The notes below the pieces were generated by a model. It was not told where the DNA came from. It did not search any database and saw nothing but the letters and a program-made list of their open reading frames with translations. The position numbers and the translations under genes are program-made. DNA of 64,000 nucleotides from JAWSUT01 sp033549345 (GTDB lineage: Bacteria; Bacillota; Dethiobacteria; Dethiobacterales; Dethiobacteraceae), in NCBI GenBank assembly GCA_033549345.1, contig JAWSUT010000006.1, positions 1 through 64,000 of the forward strand. Direction: 5' to 3'. Of the stretch, positions 33,784-41,945 are shown one piece after another. Numbering within the stretch: position 1 is the first letter of the stretch; every line of letters begins with the position of its first letter.

Positions 33784-35489
33784 ACAATCACCCTCAACAC
33801 TTCCTCAATTGATGTGACTCCCTGCCTAACCTTCATCAGGCCGTCTTTGCGTAACGTAATCATCCCGTGCGCTACAGCCTGCCTTTTAATCTCGCTGGAC
33901 GACTTCCTATCCAGCGTCAGCCGCTGAATCTCTTCTGTGACCTCCAGCAGTTCATACATGCCAAGCCTCCCGGCATAGCCGGTGTTGCTGCAGCGCATAC
34001 AGCCGCCGCTTCTGGGCCTGTAAAGCGTAATTTCCTTCTCACCCTTCTCCAGTGGAAACTCCGGAATCTGCTCAGCCATGTCCCGGGTAATGGTGTACTT
34101 CTCCCGGCACTGCGGGCACAGCTTCCGTGCCAGCCGCTGGGCCATAATCCCCACCACCGACGACGCGGTCAGGTAAGGCTCCACACCCATCTCTGTCAGC
34201 CGGCTGATGGCACCCGCCGCATCGTTGGTGTGCAGCGTGGTAAAGACCATATGCCCTGTCAGCGCCGACTCAATGGCAATCCGGGCCGTTTCCTTGTCCC
34301 TAATCTCCCCGACCATTACAATATCCGGATCGCTGCGCAATATCGAACGCAGCCCGGAAGCAAACGTCAGCCCCGCCTTGGGATTAATCTGAATCTGGTT
34401 AATCCCCTCCATACGGTATTCCACCGGGTCCTCAACGGTAATCACGTTCTTTTCCGTCCGGTCCACAGCACCCAGGCTGGCATACAGCGTAGTACTTTTC
34501 CCGCTACCCGTGGGCCCGGTAACCGGAATAAACCCGTAGGGCATACTAACCAGCTTTTTATACTTGTCCAGAATATTCTCAGCCACGCCCAGCTCTTCGA
34601 GTGTAATAATCCGTCCGGAACGCTCCAACAACCGCAGGGTCAGCCGTTCGCCGAAACTGGCCGGCAGGGACGCCACACGCACATCCACCGCCTTGCCCTC
34701 AATCTTAACAGACATCCGGCCGTCCTGGGGAATACGCCGCTCAGCAATATTAATATTAGACATAATCTTAAACCGGGAAACAAGTGCCCCGTGCAGCTGC
34801 CTCGGCGGGTTCATCACATCATGAAGCACACCGTCAATGCGAAAACGGACACGTAAATTCTTTTCATACACTTCAATATGAATGTCACTGGCTTTGGCAT
34901 TGACAGCCTGCATCAGAATCACATTGGCAAGCTGTACCGCCGGCCGCTCCGTATTCCCCTCAGCAGGAGTCGAAATAGCCCTCTCGTCGCCACCGTCCTC
35001 CTGGTAGACTTCATCATCCAGGGAGTGTTCCACATCAACGCTGGACTGGCTGTAATTCTTAATCGCCGCATCCAGCTCACTGTCGGTGGCTACCACCGGC
35101 TCAATATTATACCCGGTAAGCACACGCAAATCATCAAGCGCCAGAATATCCAGCGGCTGCTCCATGGCCACCACCAGCTTGTTATCCTCGGTAAAGTCAA
35201 TCGGCATCGCCTTGTAGCGCCTAGCCGCCTCAGCGGAGATGGCCACCATGGCCGACGCATCCAACGGGTAGGTTTCCAGGGAAATAAACGGTATCCCGGC
35301 CCGCTCAGCCACAATCTTGGCCACATCTTCTTCTGAACAGTAGCCCAGCCGGACCAAAATTCTGCCCAACAGGCCCTTCTCACCCTTTTTCAGCTCTTTG
35401 TGCCGGAGTGCCTCATCCAACTGCTCCTGGGTGACCACACCGTCCTCAACGAGCCTCTTCCCCAGCAAATCCTGCGAATTATGTTTCAT
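33780..35489 (-). CDS. pilB: PilB type IV pilus assembly ATPase
   Basis: 569-residue extension ATPase with the MshEN-type N-terminal domain (about 1-150; LGRILVRLGYCSEEDVAKIVAERAGIPF), Walker A GPTGSGKSTTLYA, Walker B DPDIVMVGEIRDKETA, and a zinc-binding CPQCREK...CMRCSNTGY. MshEN domains of this kind can bind cyclic-di-GMP, and a c-di-GMP protein is encoded at 53-55 kb. It overlaps pilT by 4 bases. Confidence 0.96.
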   Translation of the reverse strand: MKHNSQDLLGKRLVEDGVVTQEQLDEALRHKELKKGEKGLLGRILVRLGYCSEEDVAKIVAERAGIPFISLETYPLDASAMVAISAEAARRYKAMPIDFTEDNKLVVAMEQPLDILALDDLRVLTGYNIEPVVATDSELDAAIKNYSQSSVDVEHSLDDEVYQEDGGDERAISTPAEGNTERPAVQLANVILMQAVNAKASDIHIEVYEKNLRVRFRIDGVLHDVMNPPRQLHGALVSRFKIMSNINIAERRIPQDGRMSVKIEGKAVDVRVASLPASFGERLTLRLLERSGRIITLEELGVAENILDKYKKLVSMPYGFIPVTGPTGSGKSTTLYASLGAVDRTEKNVITVEDPVEYRMEGINQIQINPKAGLTFASGLRSILRSDPDIVMVGEIRDKETARIAIESALTGHMVFTTLHTNDAAGAISRLTEMGVEPYLTASSVVGIMAQRLARKLCPQCREKYTITRDMAEQIPEFPLEKGEKEITLYRPRSGGCMRCSNTGYAGRLGMYELLEVTEEIQRLTLDRKSSSEIKRQAVAHGMITLRKDGLMKVRQGVTSIEEVLRVIV

Positions 35490-35504
35490 CCCCGCACCCC
35501 TTAA

Positions 35505-36263
35505 TCAATCACTCTCAAGTACACGAAAGCGCAGTCCCACCAAAACCCCGCCGGTATAGCGCTCTGCCAACTCAATGCGGATACGAATTTCCCTGTCAAC
35601 ATAAACCCCGTCGGTCATCCCCAATACAAACGCTTCCAAAAGCCCGAGATCCTTGCCGTTGACAACCAGGTTCACCGCATAATCACGCCCAACCTGGTCC
35701 AGCAATACGTCCGAACCTTCCCAGGACAGCGTCTCGCCCCGCGGCACATTGGTCCGCAGCACCCGCTCTCCGTCAACAAAAACATCCAGCCAGCAGCGGT
35801 CAAGCGTCGTTACCTGTACCACCACAGCATCTGGCACAGGCACATCCCCTGGTTCACCAGGCTCACCCGGTTCCGTCGGTTCCGTGGGATCCCCGGGCTC
35901 TACGGGATCAACAGGCTCCGGCTCAATCACCACTTCTCCGGTACTGTCAAACGGGTCTCTGCCTGCCCTAACCGCCTGCTTATCCCCCGGCTCCCACTCC
36001 GTTTTTGCCGCAGCCGCAACAAACGGATTGCGCCCATCAATGTCCACATCACCGGCCTCTGTCTCCCAGTCCGACGAATCGGCACTATCATTAAACGGGT
36101 CCCGCTCCGGTACCTCGGCATCCAGAATCAGAGGCTCTCTTTTTTCTGGCTCCACAGCCTCCGGTACATCATTTTCCGCAGGCGCCTCCACCGTACGTTG
36201 GCCGCAGCCTGCTAAAAGCAAAGTGGCAACCAAAATCAGGATGACAATCGCTACTTTTTTCAT
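35505..36263 (-). CDS. Lipoprotein with R(D/N)PF repeats and a RodZ-C-like domain, in the PilP position
   Basis: 252 residues. A lipobox (LLLAGC) ends the signal peptide. The acidic linker holds three R(D/N)PF motifs (ERDPFNDS, GRNPFVAA, GRDPFDST), then a Pro-Glu-Gly-Asp-rich spacer (about 115-145). The C-terminal domain (about 150-250; LDRCWLDVFVDGERVLRTNV) resembles the DUF4115 domain of RodZ. The DPF motif is typical of PilP, which links PilNO to the secretin, and this gene takes the PilP place after pilO. A PilP-analogue role is inferred. Confidence 0.7.
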   Translation of the reverse strand: MKKVAIVILILVATLLLAGCGQRTVEAPAENDVPEAVEPEKREPLILDAEVPERDPFNDSADSSDWETEAGDVDIDGRNPFVAAAAKTEWEPGDKQAVRAGRDPFDSTGEVVIEPEPVDPVEPGDPTEPTEPGEPGEPGDVPVPDAVVVQVTTLDRCWLDVFVDGERVLRTNVPRGETLSWEGSDVLLDQVGRDYAVNLVVNGKDLGLLEAFVLGMTDGVYVDREIRIRIELAERYTGGVLVGLRFRVLESD

Positions 36264-36275
36264 CTGCAGAGCCCC

Positions 36276-36806
36276 TTATTCCGCCTCAGCCGCATAAAAC
36301 ATGCTGGCGCGGATATTCACCGACATATCATCCGAGTCCTGCTTCTCATCCAGACGCAGTTCATTAATACGAACCGCCCGTTCATATACTTTCAGATAAT
36401 CCAGGAAATATAAAAGTTCATGGTACGTCCCGTCGAAGGCGGTATCAACAGGCATTTCCACATACCCCTCAGCTACATTCCGCCCCGAAAACCGCACATG
36501 GATAAAATGCATCCCCGACAAATCCGCACCCGACTGCAAATCACGAATCAGGTCATCCTCCTGCGGCTCTTCCGGCATCATCTGGTTCAAAAGCTCCAAA
36601 TCTGCTCGCATTTGCTCCTCTTTTGCCGCCAGTGCACGCAGCGAAGACAGTCTGGCCTCAGATACCTCCAGCGCCTGCTCTTCCTGCACCACCAGCGCCT
36701 GCTCTTCCCGCAGCTTATTCCACTGCATCAGGTTCGCCAGCACGGCCCCCAAAATCAATACAACCACCAGCAAAATAATAAGTGGACTGTTACCTTTTTT
36801 GGTCAT
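36276..36806 (-). CDS. pilO: PilO-like alignment subcomplex protein
   Basis: About 176 residues: one membrane helix (PLIILLVVVLILGAVLANLM), a coiled coil (EEQALEVSEARLSSLRALAAKEEQM) and a ferredoxin-like domain with PVDTAFDGTYHELLYFLDYLKVYERAVRI, a strong PilO signature. The ATG at 36806 has GGGGAG upstream and follows pilN by one base. Confidence 0.92.
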   Translation of the reverse strand: MTKKGNSPLIILLVVVLILGAVLANLMQWNKLREEQALVVQEEQALEVSEARLSSLRALAAKEEQMRADLELLNQMMPEEPQEDDLIRDLQSGADLSGMHFIHVRFSGRNVAEGYVEMPVDTAFDGTYHELLYFLDYLKVYERAVRINELRLDEKQDSDDMSVNIRASMFYAAEAE

Positions 36807-36807
36807 G

Positions 36808-37392
36808 CTACTCCCCCCTCGACAGCGGATCATATTCTTCTTCGGCTGTCACAGATACCCTGACCTCAAAGCGGACAAGTTCACTTTCATCAACCGTCTC
36901 TTCAGCAGAAAAACTCGCCCGGATGTCTGTAAAACCCTGGACATCCTCAAGCGTGCTAATCCACCTTGCCGTCGACGGATGGTCGTAAGTCAGGCCGCGC
37001 ATGACCATCTCCCCATGCCCGTCTTCGCCCATCGCCAGACTAAAGTTTGTCAGCCAGACATTTTCCGGAATGTGACTTCCCACCAGGCTCAGCGCTTCAC
37101 GCCAGGCCAGTTGCGGACCCATGGCACTTTGTACAAGACCTGTCCGGTTGTTTACTTCACCTTGCAGACCCACAACCGGCGCATACGTCTTAATCTCCGT
37201 ATTCACCTCCGTATGCCGTTCTTTCAGCGCATACAGTTGACTCCTGGTTTGCAGCGTCAGTGTCATTAGCCCGCCAAACCCCGCCATCAACAGCACAAGG
37301 ACAAACACTGTCCCTTTAAAATTCCGTGCCCGCACAGCCTTGCGTTGGCGTTCTTCCACGATCTCCGGAGGCAGCAGATTAATTCTAATCAT
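36808..37392 (-). CDS. pilN: PilN-like alignment subcomplex protein
   Basis: 194 residues beginning MIRINLLPPEI, the cytoplasmic tail that binds PilM. A membrane helix (VFVLVLLMAGFGGLMTLTL) and an extracytoplasmic domain with AWREALSLVGSHIPENVWLTNF follow. It lies between pilM and pilO, as in most type IV pilus operons. Confidence 0.94.
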   Translation of the reverse strand: MIRINLLPPEIVEERQRKAVRARNFKGTVFVLVLLMAGFGGLMTLTLQTRSQLYALKERHTEVNTEIKTYAPVVGLQGEVNNRTGLVQSAMGPQLAWREALSLVGSHIPENVWLTNFSLAMGEDGHGEMVMRGLTYDHPSTARWISTLEDVQGFTDIRASFSAEETVDESELVRFEVRVSVTAEEEYDPLSRGE

Positions 37393-37395
37393 ACA

Positions 37396-38421
37396 TTACA
37401 CATCCAGTCCGCGCAAGGCCAACCCCACACAGGCCCCAAACTCAGGCCCTACCAGAAGCCGCTCCGACTTCTGTTTCCCGCTGGGTTTAATGTTATCAAG
37501 CGGCCGGACCAACTCCACCGGCACACCCAACTCACCCTGCAAAAGCTCGGGCAGCCCCGTTACCCTGGCACCCCGACCGCCTAAAATGACCCTGTCCACA
37601 TCACTTAAATTATCCTGCTTCACATAATAGCTCACAGAAGCACGAATCTCTTTGGCCACCGAAGCACCCCACCGTCTAAACTTCTCATCACCGGTGCCCG
37701 CCTCCATACCTACAGCAGCAAGCGTATCCGCTTCATCCTGCGACATGGTGGCAGCAATATTCCCCCAGTACTGTTTAAACGCCACCGGCATTACCCGGGC
37801 AAAACGCGGCTTGCCGTCTATGGACAACAGCACACTGCTCATTCCCATAGACAAATCCACAAGTACTGCCGTCCCCTCAAGCTTTTTCTTCTGCACGGTA
37901 CGCATCATCGCCAGCGGCGCAGCATCCACTACTTTTGGCGTCAGCTTACTCTTACGCAGTACTTCCATGCTTTGCTCAAGCTGCAACTTCTTTGCCGCCA
38001 CCAAGAGCACCTCATAAAACATACCATCTTCCTGTTCAACCTCGCCCACCACGGAAAAATCCATCACCATCTGTGAAAGGGGAATCGGAAAATACTCACC
38101 GGCCTGCAGGCGCAGCGCCTGCTCCAGTTTCTCCCGGGGCACCTTGGGAAAGGTGATCAACCTCATTATCAAGCCCTGATTAAACATCCCCAAAACCACA
38201 TGGCGGTTGCCAAACTTCGCATCCGCCCACAACCTGACCAATGCGGCGCTCACCGTATCAATCTCCTGTACTACACCATCCACCACCGCAGAGTCAGGAA
38301 TCGTCACCTGCCCCGCAGCCGTTACTTTTGCTGAACCGTTTTTACCCTGCATCTCAACGGCCCGAATCACTCCGGTATCCATTTCCAGGCCGACAATCCC
38401 GGAACTGCCAAACAGCCCCAT
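37396..38421 (-). CDS. pilM: PilM actin-like pilus assembly ATPase
   Basis: 341 residues with an ASKHA fold: GLEMDTGVIRAVEMQ at the start, PREKLEQALRLQAGEYFPIP, LVDLSMGMSSVLLSIDGKPRFAR and VILGGRGARVTGLPELL. It sits on the cytoplasmic face and binds PilN. It lies 3 bases from pilN. Confidence 0.95.
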   Translation of the reverse strand: MGLFGSSGIVGLEMDTGVIRAVEMQGKNGSAKVTAAGQVTIPDSAVVDGVVQEIDTVSAALVRLWADAKFGNRHVVLGMFNQGLIMRLITFPKVPREKLEQALRLQAGEYFPIPLSQMVMDFSVVGEVEQEDGMFYEVLLVAAKKLQLEQSMEVLRKSKLTPKVVDAAPLAMMRTVQKKKLEGTAVLVDLSMGMSSVLLSIDGKPRFARVMPVAFKQYWGNIAATMSQDEADTLAAVGMEAGTGDEKFRRWGASVAKEIRASVSYYVKQDNLSDVDRVILGGRGARVTGLPELLQGELGVPVELVRPLDNIKPSGKQKSERLLVGPEFGACVGLALRGLDV

Positions 38422-38435
38422 ACATGCACCCCCAC

Positions 38436-39134
38436 TCAGTTTTTCAACTTATTCCGCATCTCCTGCAGACTCTTATGCAAGATCCGGGACACTTTTCGCT
38501 GACTAATCCCAAGCTTCTTCGCCGCCTGAGTCTGCGTCAGATCTTTATAAAATAACAAATAAATCACACGCTTCTGCAGCTCATTCAGACTTTTTAACGC
38601 CTGCTCCACCAAAAGCTTGTCCTCAATGGGCAGCTTAAACGTTTCATACTTTAGCGTCTTAATCTTGGCCACATCAACCTCATCCAAAGAGACCAACCCG
38701 GCCCGCATAACCTCGGCAATCCCTTCTTCCTTCACATTCAAACCCGCCGCAATCTCATCCATCGCCGGCGGTGTACCTCTCTCCTTCAATATCTCTTCCA
38801 CAAACCGGTCCACCCTGCTTTGCAAATCCGCAATACATCCCGGCTTATAATACGAGGACTCCTTCCTCAAAAAATGCCTGATTTCCCCCATAATACAATG
38901 ACCGGCATACGTAATAAAAGTAACACCCTTATCCGGGTCAAAACGCTGCACCGCCTTCAATAACCCTTCCATCCCGGCCTGCATTACATCATCTTCCGTA
39001 CCTCCGGTATATAACCGCGCAAAGTAACAAACCAGCGTCCTGCCGGCCCGCACAACATCCTCGAGCAATTCTTCCTGGCCAAACTCCCGGTACTCCAAAT
39101 ATGTACGTTCCAGGTCATCTTTTCGCACGGCCAT
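38436..39134 (-). CDS. Sigma-70 family factor inside the pilus operon
   Basis: 232-residue RNA polymerase sigma factor of the B/F/G-like group. Region 2 (about 50-95) reads DVMQAGMEGLLKAVQRFDPDKGVTFITYAGHCIMGEIRHFLRK. Region 3 (about 115-150) and region 4 with its helix-turn-helix (LTQTQAAKKLGISQRKVSRIL) follow. No anti-sigma gene is next to it. It is flanked by pilC and pilM with spacings of only 11-14 bases, so it is expressed with the pilus machine. It may drive the pilin genes: a promoter of the sigma-B/F/G type precedes pilA. Confidence 0.9.
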   Translation of the reverse strand: MAVRKDDLERTYLEYREFGQEELLEDVVRAGRTLVCYFARLYTGGTEDDVMQAGMEGLLKAVQRFDPDKGVTFITYAGHCIMGEIRHFLRKESSYYKPGCIADLQSRVDRFVEEILKERGTPPAMDEIAAGLNVKEEGIAEVMRAGLVSLDEVDVAKIKTLKYETFKLPIEDKLLVEQALKSLNELQKRVIYLLFYKDLTQTQAAKKLGISQRKVSRILHKSLQEMRNKLKN

Positions 39135-39145
39135 CGTAAAACCCC

Positions 39146-40351
39146 TTACTGAATCTGCGTAATAACAGAGAATATCGGCAAATACAGCGCAATCACCATC
39201 ACAGCCACAATCCCGCCAACAAAGATTATCATTAGCGGCTCAATCAAACTTGTCAATCCCTTGGCCATTGTCGCCACTTCCGCTTCATAAAACTCCGCAA
39301 CCCGGTTCAACAGAGACGGTAAATCCCCCGTCTCCTCTCCCACAGATATCATCAGTGTCACCATCGGTGGAAACAACCCACTCTCCTTCAACGGCTCGGA
39401 GATACTCTCACCCTCCTGAATCTTCTCACCGGCATTGGCCACCGCCTCTTCCACCAAACTGCTGCCCGCCGCAGGGCCCGCCGTCTCCAAAGCCTGCAGC
39501 ACGGCAATCCCTCCGGATAACAACGTTGCCAGCGTTCTTGAAAATCGCGCCACCACCGTCTTCTGCACCAGACTCCCAAAAATCGGCACCTTAAACTTCA
39601 ACGTATCCCACATTTTCTTTCCCGACTCGCTGGCCACATAAAATCTCAAACCAAAAAACACCCCGATAAGTACCAGCAAATAAATGTACCAATAACTACG
39701 AATCGACTCACTAATAGCCACAATCACCATGGTCAAAAACGGCAACTGCGCCCCCTCAGGGTAAAATCCGATAAATACCGGTACAATGAAAATCAACATT
39801 CCAATCAGTACCAGTATAGCAAACGCCAACACAACCGTCGGGTAAAACATCGCCGTCCGGATATTATCCTTCAGCATCTTTTCACTGTCCAACTGCTGCG
39901 AAAGCCGCATCAGTACATCTTCCAGCGTACCACCAACCTCACCGGCCTTCACCAGATCCACATATAAATCGGAAAAAATTTCCGGATACATTCGCAGTGA
40001 CTCAGAGAAACTCATTCCACCTTCAACATTTTGGCCCACTTCCTGAATCGCTTTCCCCAAAGACGGGTTAACCGCCTGTTCCCCCAAAGCAAAAAGACAC
40101 CGGGTGAGCGGAATTCCGGCACTTAGCATCGCCGCCAATTGCCGGCTAAACAAACTCAACTCTCCCAGGCTGACCTTTCTCCGTATAGAAAAAGCCTGCT
40201 TAAATGCAGACACCTGCGCTTCACTGAGAGACAGAGGCGTATACCCCATCCTCTTTAGCCTTGTCGTCGCCGCAGCCTCATTGTCCGCCTCCAGCTTGCC
40301 GGAACTCAGAGCGCCTCTCTTATCAATTACCTGATATGCATATAAAGGCAA
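39146..40351 (-). CDS. pilC: PilC inner-membrane platform protein
   Basis: 401-residue GspF-family protein with two repeats. Typical segments include LSLFSRQLAAMLSAGIPLTRCL, VKAGEVGGTLEDVLMRLSQQ and VARFSRTLATLLSGGIAVLQALE, and three membrane helices. The TTG start at 40351 is preceded by GGGGGAGGG. It is the first gene of the long minus-strand pilus operon (40351 to about 28000). Confidence 0.96.
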   Translation of the reverse strand: MPLYAYQVIDKRGALSSGKLEADNEAAATTRLKRMGYTPLSLSEAQVSAFKQAFSIRRKVSLGELSLFSRQLAAMLSAGIPLTRCLFALGEQAVNPSLGKAIQEVGQNVEGGMSFSESLRMYPEIFSDLYVDLVKAGEVGGTLEDVLMRLSQQLDSEKMLKDNIRTAMFYPTVVLAFAILVLIGMLIFIVPVFIGFYPEGAQLPFLTMVIVAISESIRSYWYIYLLVLIGVFFGLRFYVASESGKKMWDTLKFKVPIFGSLVQKTVVARFSRTLATLLSGGIAVLQALETAGPAAGSSLVEEAVANAGEKIQEGESISEPLKESGLFPPMVTLMISVGEETGDLPSLLNRVAEFYEAEVATMAKGLTSLIEPLMIIFVGGIVAVMVIALYLPIFSVITQIQ

Positions 40352-40510
40352 TAAAAGACCCTCCCCCGGTCATTCTCCACAATACTTTACAATTCAAATT
40401 AATTCCTACTAAAAACACACTATTTGGCAAATAGATTCTCTAAATATATGGAAGTTCCTTCCCGAATAACCACGATTAATACAATTTAAATAATTATTTT
40501 GTGTAAACGT

Positions 40511-40535
40511 GTCTAACTTTTCCACTCCCCGGTAT
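40511..40535 (+). promoter_or_regulatory. Possible alternative-sigma promoter of pilA
   Basis: GTCTAA (40511-40516), 13 bases, then CGGTAT (40530-40535). This resembles the sigma-B-type pattern GTTTAA-N12/14-GGGTAT and lies about 50 bases before the pilA start. A TATAAC overlaps it but has no good -35 at 17 bases. The match is partial and the link to the pilus sigma factor is inferred. Confidence 0.4.
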
Positions 40536-40588
40536 AACACATTCACAGGAGAGTTGAAAACTCTCAGAATAAAAAAGGAGGAAGAATA

Positions 40589-40972
40589 ATGCACAAAATG
40601 ATCCAAAAAGCAAAAAAGAACCAAAAAGGCTTCACACTGGTTGAACTGATGGTAGTTGTGATTATTATTGGTATTCTGGTGGCAATTGCAATTCCGACTT
40701 ATAGGGGAGTACAAGAAAGAGCTAACGAGGGTGCAGTAAGAGCAACATTAAAAAACATTGACGGAGCAATAATGACATATGTTGCAGCGCATGGAGTTGA
40801 TCGTACTACAGTAACAAAAGCACAGGCTCAGGAAATGCTAGGCATGTGGCCTGACGGTTCACCTAATGGTGCAGTCTATGTTGTTACAGGTGGATGGGCT
40901 GTACTAGATTCAACTCATTCTATTACCCCGTATCCTACTGATGGAGTTACTACACTTAATCCTAGTCAGTAG
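40589..40972 (+). CDS. pilA: Type IV major pilin (PilA-like)
   Basis: 127 residues. A basic 14-residue leader ends in KKNQKG, then FTLVELMVVVIIIGILVAIAIPTY, the canonical prepilin cleavage site with Glu at +5. The globular part is short and lacks cysteines, so no disulfide loop is possible. It has a strong ribosome site (AAAGGAGGAAG), its own terminator and lies opposite the assembly operon, which suits a highly expressed structural subunit. Confidence 0.93.
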   Translation: MHKMIQKAKKNQKGFTLVELMVVVIIIGILVAIAIPTYRGVQERANEGAVRATLKNIDGAIMTYVAAHGVDRTTVTKAQAQEMLGMWPDGSPNGAVYVVTGGWAVLDSTHSITPYPTDGVTTLNPSQ

Positions 40973-40983
40973 TACATCTTAAA

Positions 40984-41013
40984 ACAGCCCTCACACACGA
41001 GGGCTGTCTTTTT
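40984..41013 (+). terminator. Terminator of pilA
   Basis: ACAGCCCTC and GAGGGCTGT pair around a 6-base loop and are followed by CTTTTT, 12 bases after the pilA stop. Confidence 0.92.
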
Positions 41014-41053
41014 ATGCCCAAAAACAGCCCAACAAAAAAGAACGGAGAAAAAA

Positions 41054-41270
41054 AAATAATCAAAATCGACCTAGCTCGGCACCATTGTGGAGCAAATGAA
41101 CGTCCATACAAAGGACGCAGAAACCTTCCTGACCACGTTCACGGACATTGTCTCAGACAGCCTTACCAGCGGTGAGCCTGTACGTCTCGCTGGCTTCGGT
41201 GTCTTCTCCGTCAAACAACTGATGTCAGAACTCACACAGAACCAGTCGTCAAACCCTATCTGCCCATTAC
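41054..41270 (+). pseudogene. Decayed HU-type DNA-binding protein gene, copy 1
   Basis: The frame KIDLAR continues, after a one-base shift near 41081, as TIVEQMNVHTKDAETFLTTF and then LTSGEPVRLAGFGVFSVK, which matches the HU core (KKDAE...GFGTF). No proper start codon is seen and the DNA-binding arm after GFGVFSVK is scrambled. It is a frameshifted remnant. Confidence 0.75.
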
Positions 41271-41363
41271 TTAAAGGGTCAGGTAGGGTTATTTTTGTGT
41301 TACAGCAAGTAATTACAATCAAAACTACAAGGAGTGAAAAATGATGATTAACAACTGATGTTA

Positions 41364-41450
41364 CCCGTAGTATTGCAGAGATTCAAGTTAAAGACGCTAA
41401 GGCCAGTGTTAATGCTTTTATTAACACAATTACTGAGAGCCTAAGTACAA
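41364..41450 (+). pseudogene. Decayed HU-type gene fragment, copy 2
   Basis: Translates as DVTRSIAEIQVKDAKASVNA then FINTITESL, matching the N-terminal helices of HU, then runs into unrelated sequence before the large hairpin. It lacks the rest of the protein. Confidence 0.7.
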
Positions 41451-41456
41451 CTTATA

Positions 41457-41521
41457 TGATATGCTCCCTTCATGATGACAGTTTTATTATTTCAACTGTC
41501 TACCATAAAGGGAGCATATCA
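41457..41521. repeat. Large imperfect hairpin downstream of the HU remnants
   Basis: TGATATGCTCCCTT (41457-41470) is perfectly complementary to AAGGGAGCATATCA (41508-41521). An inner stem GACAGTT/AACTGTC (41477-41483 and 41494-41500) lies inside, with a 6/7-base internal loop. It could be an RNA structure or the end of a small mobile element. No T-run follows directly. Confidence 0.75.
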
Positions 41522-41945
41522 ATCCGAGGGCTGGTTTTTTGATTCCACAAAACATCTTACTCCTAGGTTGTACAGACTCGTCGGTGGCAGCCTTGCTTAA
41601 TTACTACCTGTAATAATTGAAACCAGAATAACTGCTCTTCCAGATATAAGCCATGTGTTTAAAAATAGTTACCAAAATAAAACTTCCTGTCTTTATTCTA
41701 ACCTGTTTCTTTTAACAATTTTTAATGTGTTTTAGAAAATAAAACGGTTTAAGAAAACATTACTCTATTGCAGGCAGGAAAAAGAAGATTTTTAAGTGAA
41801 ATTCTTTTAAATCCCTGTTTAATTGCAATTTTTTTGTATTCAGTAGAAAACTTATGCCAAAGGTAATTGATGTACTATATAATTGAAATATCGAGCGAAT
41901 TTTTGTAAATCCTATTGCTTTATTAAAGATTTGGGGGGACAAGCC
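41522..41945. other. AT-rich gene-free interval before the second minor-pilin operon
   Basis: About 420 bases with many stop codons in all frames and no homology I recognise. A TATAAT (41878-41883) about 60 bases before the next gene is a possible -10 box; the -35 is weak. Confidence 0.5.

Noticed and set aside
33867..34856. 329-residue plus-strand frame opposite pilB
   Set aside because: Antisense shadow of pilB; product has no domain and no start signal.
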